From: an archaeon SCG-AAA382B04
GTDB taxonomy: Archaea; Halobacteriota; Methanonatronarchaeia; Methanonatronarchaeales; Methanonatronarchaeaceae
NCBI GenBank assembly: GCA_003034855.1
Contig: PZKD01000049.1
Location: forward strand, 23,013 to 87,012
Reading direction: 5' to 3'
DNA: 64,000 bases
The position numbers and the translations under genes were made by a program. Below are positions 56,303 to 64,000 of the stretch, piece by piece (position 1 is the first letter of the stretch; each line of letters begins with the position of its first letter). The notes under the pieces are model-generated. The model saw nothing but the letters and a program-made list of their open reading frames with translations. It was not told the DNA's origin and made no database searches.

Positions 56303-57295
56303 ATGAAGATAGCTTTATTAGGGTTTGGAACAGTTGGCCAAAAAGTTGCTAAGATCTTGGAGAGTAGGAAGAATTTTTATGAGAATAAATATGGTTTTTC
56401 TCCAGAGATAGTTTTGGTTGAGGATTCTAATTCCCAAGGATACCACACCAATGGGTTAAATCCTAAAAAGTTGTTAGAGAGAAAAGAAGAAAAAGGAGAT
56501 GTTGGTTCTGGGAGAAAATTGGATTTAAATGATGTAGAATTTGATGTTTTGGTTGAATGCACTCCTACAAACCTAGAAGATGGAGAGCCAGGGTTAAGTA
56601 ATATCCTTCAATCTCTTGAGTTGGGAAGGGATGTTGTTACTTCAAACAAAGGGCCATTGGCTATTGCTTGGGAAGAATTAAAGCAAACTTCATCTAAAAA
56701 CGATTCTATTTTAAGATATGAAGCAACAGTTGGGGGGGCTATGCCTACCATTAATTTAGCTAAAGATTCTTTAGCGGGTAATAAAATAAAACAGATTCGT
56801 GGCATATTGAATGGAACTTGCAATTACATATTAAGCAGGATGAGAGGGGGAGGGTTGCCTTATGACCATGTATTGTCAGAAGCACAAGATTTGGGGATTG
56901 CTGAAGCTGATCCTAGTTATGATGTAGAGGGAATTGATACTGCTTTAAAAATTGTTATCTTAGCTAACTCTCTATTAGATTTTAATGTGAAGTATAGTGA
57001 TGTTGATGTTACTGGTATAACTGGTATTACTTCTGAAGCATTAGACTTAGCAAATGAGGAAAATCGGGTTATAAAGTTAATTGGAAAGGTGAATGGTGAT
57101 AAGTTAGAAGTTGGTCCCAAGATGATTCCAAAGAATCATCCTTTAGCTGTAAAAGGAACGTTGAATGTCGCTTCTCTTAAAACTGACTTAGCTGGTGAAA
57201 TCACGATAACTGGTAAGGGTGCAGGAGCTAGTGAAACGGCTAGTTCAATCATCAGCGATTTAATTAGTATAAATAGAGTCAGGAATTTTAGGTAA
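56303..57295 (+). CDS. hom: Homoserine dehydrogenase
   Basis: Reduces aspartate semialdehyde to homoserine for Thr and Met. Rossmann motif [16 protein letters not shown] at the N-terminus, VTSNKGPLA (about 113-121), [35 protein letters not shown] (about 143-177, in parts), and [25 protein letters not shown] (about 193-217) with the catalytic Lys/Asp region. 330 residues without its own ACT domain, which is supplied by the preceding gene. Confidence 0.96.
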   Translation: MKIALLGFGTVGQKVAKILESRKNFYENKYGFSPEIVLVEDSNSQGYHTNGLNPKKLLERKEEKGDVGSGRKLDLNDVEFDVLVECTPTNLEDGEPGLSNILQSLELGRDVVTSNKGPLAIAWEELKQTSSKNDSILRYEATVGGAMPTINLAKDSLAGNKIKQIRGILNGTCNYILSRMRGGGLPYDHVLSEAQDLGIAEADPSYDVEGIDTALKIVILANSLLDFNVKYSDVDVTGITGITSEALDLANEENRVIKLIGKVNGDKLEVGPKMIPKNHPLAVKGTLNVASLKTDLAGEITITGKGAGASETASSIISDLISINRVRNFR

Positions 57296-57354
57296 TAGTA
57301 GCGATATTATACCAAATAAGAAAGACTCATTGCTCTTTCACACTTTTTCATAGT

Positions 57355-58425
57355 TCAATATAGTGCTTTCACTTTGTTTCTTGCATATCTGGTTAGATAG
57401 ATTCCTATAAAAGCCAATAAAATTCCTCCAAATATGGAGGATATTAGGTATTTTATTCCTTGAACATTGTAGCCTGATGAGAGATTTATTGCATACATAC
57501 TTCCTCCCCAAATCACTAATCCTGTTGCTACTGTGAAGAAGGGGAGAACTGTTAGTTTCCAAATGCTTTTTGATTTACTCAAGTATTCTTCGAATATTTT
57601 CACAATTTCTATTAACATTCCAGCAGCTACTAGCCACCAGATTGATGATTTCAATATTTGGGATACTAATACGAAGGTTGCTTGACCCATCTGTGGGGGG
57701 TTTAGCCAGGTAAAGTATCCTTGTATGATTCCTGCGACAACCAATATAAATGAGGCAACATATGCTATGAATGACATGCTTCCGGTTGTTAAAGATTGTT
57801 TTATGTCTTCTATTATTTTATATATTGTTTGATCACCCCCAAATGCCCTTATTATCATGTAAGATCCTACAACTGCAAATATTCCACTAATTGCAAATTC
57901 TGTTGCGTTAAAGAAATTGAACATAGCATAAACGATGAATGCTAGTCCTGCAGGTATGAAAAATGTTCTAAGAACCTTTGGGTCTTCCATTAGTCTTTTT
58001 ATTAAGTAATATGTTGTTTCTAGGTCTTGACTCTGTCTTACAATAACTCTTCTTATGGAATTGATGTCTATTCTGGATTCTACTATAGGGATAACATTCT
58101 CATCTTCTGCTCCATCAGTAACCAATATTGCTTTGTCTGCATCTACTTTATCTAAAACCTGGTCTATTTGTCTCGATATTTCTTGGTCTGATTTTACGCC
58201 TACATTTTCTGAACCAGTGATGGTTGCAAGAATTGCTTCTTCGCCTAATTCTTTAGAGATTTTTATTCCTTCATAAATTGCATTTATGTCTGAATCCTCT
58301 GGATCTGATAAGCCTAATTCTTCCACTGCCTTAAGATTCGCTTCTACACCTATTAGAGGGCCAATTCTTCCTGTTTTACTTCCTATATCATTATCTCTAT
58401 CAATACATAGGACTAGTGTCTTCAT
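57355..58425 (-). CDS. DUF373 membrane protein
   Basis: 356 residues. The soluble N-terminal domain begins LVLCIDRDNDIGSKTGRIGPLIG (family hallmark) and contains ITGSENVGVKSDQEISRQID and ILVTDGAEDENVIPIVESR. The C-terminal half has about six membrane helices (157-350). Archaeal family of unknown function; the Asp-rich N-terminus could bind metal or nucleotide. Stands alone, convergent with hom. Confidence 0.86.
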   Translation of the reverse strand: MKTLVLCIDRDNDIGSKTGRIGPLIGVEANLKAVEELGLSDPEDSDINAIYEGIKISKELGEEAILATITGSENVGVKSDQEISRQIDQVLDKVDADKAILVTDGAEDENVIPIVESRIDINSIRRVIVRQSQDLETTYYLIKRLMEDPKVLRTFFIPAGLAFIVYAMFNFFNATEFAISGIFAVVGSYMIIRAFGGDQTIYKIIEDIKQSLTTGSMSFIAYVASFILVVAGIIQGYFTWLNPPQMGQATFVLVSQILKSSIWWLVAAGMLIEIVKIFEEYLSKSKSIWKLTVLPFFTVATGLVIWGGSMYAINLSSGYNVQGIKYLISSIFGGILLAFIGIYLTRYARNKVKALY

Positions 58426-58472
58426 TTGCTTACTTTAAAAAAAGTTCCTCATCAATAAAATAGTTTACTTTT

Positions 58473-59351
58473 TTAGACTAAACCTGACCTTTGTAGCAAC
58501 ATAAGGTCTTCTGTATCCAACTTTTCTCCATTTTTAAATCTCTCGTAAAGTTGTTGAGCTCTCTCTTTGACTTCCTCTTCTTCTCTTTCCTGTTGTTTCT
58601 TCTTCTCCTCGACTTCTTTTTTCTCTTTGTTCTTTCTTAGACCTTCTATAACTTTTTTGTAGTCGTCTATTTGTTTCTTTTTAGTAACAAACTCACTGTG
58701 ATAAGAATTTGCTTTTTCTTGAGCATCTACAAATTTTTCGTGTGAATTATCCGCTTTTTCTCTTACTTCATCAGCTTTATCGAAATGTTTTACCATCTCT
58801 TCATGCATATCTTGAGCTTTTTCTGCATGTTCGGTTACTTTGTCATGTAGTTTAGAGGCTTCTTCTTTTAGTTCATCAATTTTTTCTAGTTTTTTACTTA
58901 ATTCTTCGTTTTGTTTGAGTTGCTTTTTGGCCTCATCGTATTTGTCTTTTAGTTCGGATATTTTGTCTATGATTTCTTTTTCCCTATCGCTACTCAAAAC
59001 CTGAGTTTGATGCTCAAATTCAAGTTCTTCTATTTCTTCTTTGATTTCTTTTGGTTTTCTTCCTTCGTAGTCTATGTCCTCTCTTAGTTCTTCTACTTCA
59101 TCGTAGAGGTTCTGTATTTTTTCGTTTATTTCTTCCCTTTTCTTCTTATTTTCCTGGACTAATTCGTTGTATTTATCTCTTTCTTCTTTTAATTCTTGAG
59201 CTTTCTCTGCATTTTCTCGGGCTTTTTTGTTTAATTCATCTCTTTTTGAAGAATATTCACTAGCTTTAGCGTTAAATTTGTCTCTATTTTCTTTTAATTC
59301 TTCAATTTCTTCTTCTAGCTCTTGTTTTTGTCTCTTTAGCCTCTCTAGCAT
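58473..59351 (-). CDS. Long coiled-coil protein (COG1340-like)
   Basis: 292 residues, almost all coiled coil (about 1-260) rich in Glu, Lys and Asp, ending with a small globular tail [24 protein letters not shown]. It resembles a conserved archaeal coiled-coil family often next to serB. The role is unknown; it may be structural. Its start overlaps the serB stop by seven bases, so it is translationally coupled to serB. Confidence 0.75.
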   Translation of the reverse strand: MLERLKRQKQELEEEIEELKENRDKFNAKASEYSSKRDELNKKARENAEKAQELKEERDKYNELVQENKKKREEINEKIQNLYDEVEELREDIDYEGRKPKEIKEEIEELEFEHQTQVLSSDREKEIIDKISELKDKYDEAKKQLKQNEELSKKLEKIDELKEEASKLHDKVTEHAEKAQDMHEEMVKHFDKADEVREKADNSHEKFVDAQEKANSYHSEFVTKKKQIDDYKKVIEGLRKNKEKKEVEEKKKQQEREEEEVKERAQQLYERFKNGEKLDTEDLMLLQRSGLV

Positions 59352-59989
59352 GTTTTATCCCTGATTTTTGTAAGAACTTTTGTTAAGTCTTTTTGTTTTA
59401 TTATTAAATCGGAATGTTGATCTAAAATGGAGTTTCCATTAAAGGATATTCCGAGGTCAGCTACCTCTATCATAGAAAGATCATTTGCACCGTCACCAAC
59501 GGCGAAAACACATTTACTATTAGTTATCTTTAAATCACTTAAAAGCTTCTTAAGTTCCTTGCCCTTTTTGCCTTTTTCTCTTAAAGGACCTGTTACTTTT
59601 CCTGTCGTCTTATTTTTTTCGTCAAATACTAATTTGTTGGCTATTATGTGGTCTACTCCGAGTTTTTTGTTTACCGTTTTTGCAACTGTTTCAAAGCTTC
59701 CTGTGATGATTGCTGTTGAATAATCCATCCTTTTTAATTCATTTATTAATTTCTTAGCTCCAGGCATCAATGGGAGGTTTTTTGCCAAATTCACTATTTC
59801 TTGTCTTTTAATTCCTTCAATTTTTGAAACTCTTTTTTCTAAAGATTGTTTGTAATTTAATTCCCCTTCCATAGCTCTCTGTGTAATTTCTTCTATTTCT
59901 TGTTTTTTATTGGTGTATTTTCCTAATTCGTCTATGGCTTCAGCATCGATTAAGGTACTATCTAGATCAAAGACAACTAATCCTTTTAT
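59345..59989 (-). CDS. serB: Phosphoserine phosphatase, probable AUA start
   Basis: HAD-type phosphatase for the last step of serine synthesis. Motif [20 protein letters not shown] (catalytic Asp pair), motif II IITGSF and motif [23 protein letters not shown] are all present in one frame of 214 codons. The first ATG in that frame (59872) lies after motif I, so it cannot be the true start. The first usable codon is ATA at 59987-59989, seven bases after the SD GAGGTG. An indel in the nearby A5 run, allowing a GTG start, is the alternative. Confidence 0.9.
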   Translation of the reverse strand: MKGLVVFDLDSTLIDAEAIDELGKYTNKKQEIEEITQRAMEGELNYKQSLEKRVSKIEGIKRQEIVNLAKNLPLMPGAKKLINELKRMDYSTAIITGSFETVAKTVNKKLGVDHIIANKLVFDEKNKTTGKVTGPLREKGKKGKELKKLLSDLKITNSKCVFAVGDGANDLSMIEVADLGISFNGNSILDQHSDLIIKQKDLTKVLTKIRDKTC

Positions 59990-59995
59990 TTTTGT

Positions 59996-61267
59996 TCACC
60001 TCAGTTTTGGATACTGATATGCATCCATACTTCCGTCATAGCAATAATGTATCTTGTTAAAATCTTTTTTAAGAGCTTTCACTTCTTTTTTTATCTTATT
60101 TATTGATTTATTTGATTTAATTATATCTGAAATTATTTCTGCAACTTTTTTCATTTCTGATTCTTTCATACCTATTCTAGTTAGTTCTTGAACACCTAAT
60201 CTAATACCAGAAGGTTGATGAGTGTTATTTTCTTCATCCCATGGTAATAGGTTCTTATTAGCTATTATGTTTGAGTCTTCCATTTTTTGTGCGATTTTTG
60301 CTCCTCCACCTTCTTTGGATACATCTAGAAGAATTTGATGGGATCGAGTGTATTCTTCACCATTTCCCAAAACATCTATGTTGTTTTTTGCCAGTTCGTT
60401 AGCAAGTTTTTTGGCATTTTTAACTATTTGTGTAGCATACTCATTTCCAAATTCTTTAGTTTCGGCTAAGGTTATCCCTAATGCAGCTAGGTTATTTAGG
60501 TGATGATTGCTGTGTATTGCTGGAAAAACCTTTTCTCTGATACTTTCATCCAGTTCCTCTTTGTGTAATGTTATCCCTCCTTGTGGCCCAGGTAATGTCT
60601 TATGCGTGCTTCCAGTAACTACATCGGCACCTTCCGACAAGGGATCTTGGAATTTGTTTCCAGCTATTAATCCCAAAACATGAGCGGCATCATAGAGAAT
60701 TCTTGTATCCAAATCTTCAGCAGCTTCAGCAGCTTCTTTAACTGGGTGTGGAAAGGGAAAAACAGAAGCTCCAAGTATAACTAATTTAGGTTTCTCCTGT
60801 TTTATTTTTTCTTTTAACTCTTCTTTATTTATGTTTAGTTTATTTTGGTTATATGGGATTTCCTTTACCTCTAATCCATGCATTCCTACGACTGAGTGCT
60901 TTGAATGGGAGATATGTGCCCCATCTGAAACATTCAAGGCAAGAACCTTGTCACCTGGCTCCGTCAATGCAAAAACAGCAGCCATATTCGCCATAACTCC
61001 TGATATTGGCCTTACATCTGATTTAGGTGCATTAAATATTTCTTTTGCCAATTTTTGAGTTCTTAATTCAACCTTATCCAGATATTGGCAGCCTTCATAA
61101 TATCTCTCCCCGGGATCTCCTTCAGCATATCTATGGCCAAAATCAGTTGCTAACATCTCTCTTGCTAATGGAGAAGTTATATTTTCACTAGCAATCATGG
61201 GTAGAGAGTTCTGCATCCACTCGTGATGACTCTTTACGTTATCTCTGATGAAGTTAACATCCTTCAA
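59996..61267 (-). CDS. glyA: Serine hydroxymethyltransferase
   Basis: PLP enzyme interconverting serine and glycine with tetrahydromethanopterin or folate as C1 carrier. Motifs: [27 protein letters not shown] (about 24-50, in parts), the PLP-Lys region [16 protein letters not shown] (about 220-235), and [17 protein letters not shown] choose TTG at 61267 ([10 protein letters not shown]) after GTGAT; the frame opens 12 codons earlier. 423 residues. Stop and serB SD are adjacent, so serine is made and used by one operon. Confidence 0.94.
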   Translation of the reverse strand: MKDVNFIRDNVKSHHEWMQNSLPMIASENITSPLAREMLATDFGHRYAEGDPGERYYEGCQYLDKVELRTQKLAKEIFNAPKSDVRPISGVMANMAAVFALTEPGDKVLALNVSDGAHISHSKHSVVGMHGLEVKEIPYNQNKLNINKEELKEKIKQEKPKLVILGASVFPFPHPVKEAAEAAEDLDTRILYDAAHVLGLIAGNKFQDPLSEGADVVTGSTHKTLPGPQGGITLHKEELDESIREKVFPAIHSNHHLNNLAALGITLAETKEFGNEYATQIVKNAKKLANELAKNNIDVLGNGEEYTRSHQILLDVSKEGGGAKIAQKMEDSNIIANKNLLPWDEENNTHQPSGIRLGVQELTRIGMKESEMKKVAEIISDIIKSNKSINKIKKEVKALKKDFNKIHYCYDGSMDAYQYPKLR

Positions 61268-61420
61268 TTTTATCACAACAAAAAAATTCGTGTTCCAATT
61301 CAATTTTTACTAATATTAATTTTTGGTTTAGAACAAACGTTTTGAAAAAAGATTATTTGTTTGGAACGTCCCATCGTATTTATCTAATAAAAAAGTAAAG
61401 TTTGATTAGGGGAATTTGGT

Positions 61421-62239
61421 TTGAAGCTAGGTATTGCCAAACTCGGACATATTGGTTCTTCGTTTGTGGATAAATTGTTAGATGAAAGAGCTGAAAGAGA
61501 AGATTTAGATGTTTTTTGTATAGGCTCAGGATCAAAAATGGATCCCTGCAGCTCTAAAGAAGTCATAAAAAAACTATTTGAAACCAACTGCGACGCTTAT
61601 ATAGTGGTAAGTCCTAATCCCTCAACACCTGGCTCAAGAGAGGCATTAGAGAAAATAGAGGAAATTGAAGAACCAATTGTTATTATTGGAGATGTAGCTG
61701 GTAAGGAAGTTAGAGAAGATTTAGAGAAATGGGGATTTGGATATATTTTTGTCTACGGTGATGCCCTCATAGGAGCTAGAAAAGAATTTTTAGATCCAGT
61801 TGAGATGGCAGATTTCAACTCGAATGTTCTAAAAGTTTTATCTCTAACTGGGGTCTTCAGAAAAATTGTTTCTGAAACCGATAGGTTAATTGATTCAGTA
61901 AAAAAGGATTCTAATTACCTGCCCAAAGATATCCTTGAACCAAATAAAATTGTTTCTGAAGAATTTGAAAATCCCTATGCTAGAGCCAAAGCTAGAGCAT
62001 CTTTGGAGATTTCCCAAAATGTCGCTATCCTAAACCAAAAAGCGTGTTTCAAGTTAGATAATAGAGATGAATACTTGCCTCTCGTTGTTGCTACTCATGA
62101 GATGATGGAAAAAGCATCTGAACTGGCTAAAGAAGCTAGGGAAATAGAAAAAACAAATGATAACGTCTTAAGAAAACCTCATGACTATGACGGAGGTTTT
62201 CTAGAAAAAAGAGAGCTTTTTGAAGAATTTAAAAAATAA
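61421..62239 (+). CDS. mtd: F420-dependent methylenetetrahydromethanopterin dehydrogenase
   Basis: Reversibly oxidises methylene-H4MPT to methenyl-H4MPT with coenzyme F420, a methanogenesis-pathway step. The family pattern runs from KLGIAKLGHIGSSFVDKLLDERAERED through VFCIGSGSKMDP, VVSPNPSTPGSREA, VIIGDVAG and GYIFVYGDALIGARKEFLDPVEMADFN. 272 residues, as usual. TTG start, with AGGGGA seven bases upstream. The best single marker that the host belongs to a methanogen-type lineage. Confidence 0.95.
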   Translation: MKLGIAKLGHIGSSFVDKLLDERAEREDLDVFCIGSGSKMDPCSSKEVIKKLFETNCDAYIVVSPNPSTPGSREALEKIEEIEEPIVIIGDVAGKEVREDLEKWGFGYIFVYGDALIGARKEFLDPVEMADFNSNVLKVLSLTGVFRKIVSETDRLIDSVKKDSNYLPKDILEPNKIVSEEFENPYARAKARASLEISQNVAILNQKACFKLDNRDEYLPLVVATHEMMEKASELAKEAREIEKTNDNVLRKPHDYDGGFLEKRELFEEFKK

Positions 62240-62265
62240 AAAAAGAGGTGTTTTTAGTTTTTTAT

Positions 62266-62505
62266 TTAGGCATTTTTTCTTTCGGCTCTTCCTAGGTTTC
62301 CTTCGTTGTCTACGTAATAGATGTATTTATCGTAATTTGGTCTAACACCGGTGTCTACCAGCTCTTCTCTTTTTGGGTTCTCCATCTTTCCTCCTCCTCT
62401 GTTCATCTTTGATCTAAAAACTCTGAGTGTTCCGCCTTTCTCTTTTGCGTAATATAGCCATTCATCTTCTTTACTAACATCTAAATCTTTTATCTTTTCA
62501 CCCAT
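62266..62505 (-). CDS. Small hypothetical protein with two YY-DxxG repeats
   Basis: 79 residues, not recognised. Two similar segments occur: EWLYYAKEKGGTLRVFRSKM and KYIYYVDNEGNLGRAERK, each predicted as a short beta hairpin, so it may be an internally duplicated small-barrel protein. A basic middle (RGGGKMENPKREE) suggests nucleic acid contact; that is speculation. Flanked by a 160-base gap before nadE in which I see no gene. Confidence 0.55.
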   Translation of the reverse strand: MGEKIKDLDVSKEDEWLYYAKEKGGTLRVFRSKMNRGGGKMENPKREELVDTGVRPNYDKYIYYVDNEGNLGRAERKNA

Positions 62506-62667
62506 TATTTGTCCCCATTCATGCAGTGGTTGGCTATACTTTTTATAAGTTTCGGTTTTCTGGAGGAAATTTTAAGTTTTTTCCCTAAAAACCCCTTTGC
62601 TGGTAGTTATTTAGGAATAATTTTTATTAAAAGAGGGGTTGAAAAATCTTAATTTATAAGTGAAAGT

Positions 62668-63459
62668 ATGTGTAAATCCTTAAAGATGAAGCTAAGAGAC
62701 TTTGATAGAGAATTAGTTGCTAAAGAAATTGAGAGATTCATTAATGAAAAATTTGAAGACTCAGGTTCTGATAAGCTAATTATTGGTTTAAGCGGTGGCA
62801 TCGATTCCTCTGTAACATCTGCCTTATGCAAAAATGCTGTGGGTTCAGAAAATGTTTTAGGAATATCATTACCTATTAATGAATCCTCAAATAGGCCTCA
62901 AAAAATAGCAAATCAATTAGGTATTGATTTTGAAGAAATAGATATTGAAGATAGTTTTTTAAGCACCTTGAAGGTATTGGAAACTAAATGTAGTCACTTT
63001 AGTGATAAAAAAGTTTCTTTAGGCAATATGAAAGCAAGATTAAGAATGGTTTTTCTCTATTATCACGCCAACTCATTAAATGGATTGGTTGTAGGAACTG
63101 GAAACAAAAGTGAAATGCAAATTGGTTATTTCACCAAATATGGTGATGGAGCGGCTGACCTATTTCCCATTGGGGACTTGTATAAAACTCAAGTAAAAGA
63201 GATGGCTAAATACCTAAATATTCCTGAGCAGATTATTGAGAAAAAACCTAGCGCTAGTCTATGGGAAGGACAAACCGATGAAAAAGAGATTGGTTATAGC
63301 TATTCCAAATTAGACCAGATACTAATGGAATTAGATACAAAAGAGGAGGTTGATGATATAAGAGATGAATTTGGCGAAGAAGCAGTTAACGATGTATTAG
63401 AGATGAAAAAGAGAAGCAATCACAAGAGAAAAAAGCCACCTATTTGTGAGATATCTTAG
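62668..63459 (+). CDS. nadE: NH3-dependent NAD synthetase
   Basis: Final step of NAD synthesis, amidating nicotinic-acid adenine dinucleotide. PP-loop IIGLSGGIDSSVTSALC (about 38-54), GTGNKSEMQIGYFTKYGDGAADLFPIGDLYKTQV (about 147-180, in parts) and KPSASLWEGQTDEKEIGY are the three family motifs. 263 residues, with no glutaminase domain, hence ammonia-dependent. Start ATG 62668; the second ATG at 62686 is possible. Convergent with a GNAT gene. Confidence 0.94.
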   Translation: MCKSLKMKLRDFDRELVAKEIERFINEKFEDSGSDKLIIGLSGGIDSSVTSALCKNAVGSENVLGISLPINESSNRPQKIANQLGIDFEEIDIEDSFLSTLKVLETKCSHFSDKKVSLGNMKARLRMVFLYYHANSLNGLVVGTGNKSEMQIGYFTKYGDGAADLFPIGDLYKTQVKEMAKYLNIPEQIIEKKPSASLWEGQTDEKEIGYSYSKLDQILMELDTKEEVDDIRDEFGEEAVNDVLEMKKRSNHKRKKPPICEIS

Positions 63460-63878
63460 TTTTCTTCATAAACCATGATTTTTGCGTTATCTCCATTGAG
63501 ATAATAGGAACTCACTCTTCTTGCTTCTTTGAATCCAACTGCTTTATAGAACTCAATTGCATCTTGGTTTGTTTCCCTAACATGACACCAAAGTTTATTG
63601 TATTTTTGTTTTGGTTTTTCAACTAATTTCTCACCTATCCCTTGTTCCCTGTAATCTGGATGAACTCCAAATATTGAGATATATCCGGTGTCACGAAATA
63701 TTATAAATCCAACTATTTTATCTTCTTTTTTTGCTACAAAACTATGATTTAAGCTAAAGTCTGTGGAAAAAGTAATAAAATCTTGTCTCAGCATTCCATC
63801 ATCTTTCCTACATTTCTCTTTGACCTTCCATGCACCTAATAAATCCATTGGATCACTCTTTTTTATCTTAACTTTCAT
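63456..63878 (-). CDS. GNAT-family N-acetyltransferase
   Basis: 140 residues. The acetyl-CoA-binding motif A is ISIFGVHPDYREQGIGEKLVE (about 74-94), and NQDAIEFYKAVGFKEARRVSSYYL is the C-terminal pattern of RimI-like enzymes. The substrate (protein N-terminus or small molecule) is not determinable. Overlaps the nadE stop by four bases. Confidence 0.85.
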   Translation of the reverse strand: MKVKIKKSDPMDLLGAWKVKEKCRKDDGMLRQDFITFSTDFSLNHSFVAKKEDKIVGFIIFRDTGYISIFGVHPDYREQGIGEKLVEKPKQKYNKLWCHVRETNQDAIEFYKAVGFKEARRVSSYYLNGDNAKIMVYEEN

Positions 63879-63905
63879 CTTATTCTTTAAGTAGGTTGCA
63901 AAGAT

Positions 63906-64000
63906 GTGAACTACTCGCTACCATTCCTCGGCACACTTCTCTCTCGTGAAACTTCCGGGGATAGGAAGCTTTGTGAGGTTGGGGTTTTGCACGCCCAACA
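63906..64000 (-). mobile_element. Terminus of a probable IS605/TnpB-type element, cut by the window edge
   Basis: GC-rich, structured DNA beginning abruptly after AT-rich flank. Read on the minus strand it ends GGTAGCGAGTAGTTCAC, which resembles IS605-type right ends as I remember them. Hairpins are CTTCC-GGGGATA-GGAAG and GTTGGG...CCCAAC. A minus-strand frame of 29 codons with a TAG at 63911-63913 could be the tail of tnpB, whose 3' end doubles as the guide RNA. Most of the element lies outside the window; an IscB omega-RNA in plus orientation (GTGAACTACTCGC, cf. GTCAACTACCCC at 34793) is the alternative. Confidence 0.4.

Noticed and set aside
59990..60000. serB start at the GTG overlapping the SD (60000 region)
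   Set aside because: That GTG is in a different frame from the catalytic motif and has no SD of its own; it would need a one-base indel.

Overview
The window looks like a chromosomal segment of a low-GC (about one-third G+C by eye) methanogen-lineage euryarchaeon. The evidence is archaeal-type information genes (uL10/L12 stalk, eS17, TFE, eIF1A, Pno1, RPA, archaeal LeuRS and TyrRS), digeranylgeranylglyceryl-phosphate synthase, the bifunctional FBP aldolase/phosphatase, Dph6, archaeal NMN adenylyltransferase, an intron-bearing tRNA and, most tellingly, an F420-dependent methylene-H4MPT dehydrogenase (mtd) with HypF and an FrhB-like flavoprotein. Several linkages (DUF7839-like regulator/Trm56/TFE, RPA/RPA-associated protein, PRC-barrel/DUF2270/TrkA-DHH, ACT/Hom) recall the halobacterial and class II methanogen branch. 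A Methanonatronarchaeia-like host is possible, but this is inference. No rRNA and no CRISPR array were seen.

Layout. 0-5 kb: ribosomal stalk genes, a PH-domain membrane protein, DGGGP synthase, FBP aldolase/phosphatase, M20 peptidase. 5-10 kb: hypF and a regulator/Trm56/TFE cluster. 10-15 kb (minus): a run porCDAB - DUF167 - rps17e - dapA - dapB. 15-24 kb (minus): DUF2070, Dph6, a sugar/nucleoside kinase, DUF555, RNase Z, DUF711+ACT, TrmG10, DUF357, Prs, interrupted at 21.8-22.2 kb by a GC-rich structured island. 24-29 kb: SAM hydroxide adenosyltransferase, NadM, Ogt, a solitary DNA methyltransferase with a hypothetical, and the RNA-end enzymes RtcA and KptA tail to tail. 29-36 kb: LeuRS, CbiX, tRNA-Arg(UCU), two uncharacterised genes, then an OMEGA-type IscB locus with its omega-RNA region. 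36-44 kb: a C/D-box sRNA, DUF763, AlaX, a cation exporter, Hsp20, Pno1, eIF1A, TyrRS, PurB, an asparagine-synthetase homologue. 44-47 kb: CBS, two M50 proteases and a TraB-like protein. 47-58 kb: fumarase, aspartokinase, RPA genes, PRC-barrel/DUF2270/DHH, FrhB-like, nitroreductase, ACT+homoserine dehydrogenase, DUF373. 58-64 kb: coiled-coil protein, SerB, GlyA, Mtd, NadE, GNAT, and the end of what looks like another IS605-superfamily element cut by the window edge.

The metabolic genes connect. Aspartokinase, homoserine dehydrogenase with its ACT partner, and DapA/DapB make the aspartate family. SerB and GlyA make serine/glycine and C1 units, and Mtd works in the H4MPT C1 pathway. Por, fumarase and FBP aldolase/phosphatase point to autotrophic carbon metabolism.

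The less ordinary content is: (i) an iscB gene broken by four frame changes but keeping its catalytic motifs, behind a well-folded GC-rich omega-RNA region; (ii) two further GC-rich loci (21.8-22.2 kb and 63.9 kb to the end) that share a terminus-like motif suggesting TnpB-type elements; (iii) a textbook C/D-box sRNA next to iscB, whose D guide matches the anticodon loop expected for tRNA-Leu(CAA), placing the methylation on C34; (iv) apparent non-canonical starts, AUA for serB and CUG for eIF1A, plus a recurrent GGTG-N6-TTG start context; (v) an SD-sequestering hairpin in front of rpa. Gene starts were moved from the longest reading frame where a Shine-Dalgarno match and family alignment agreed.
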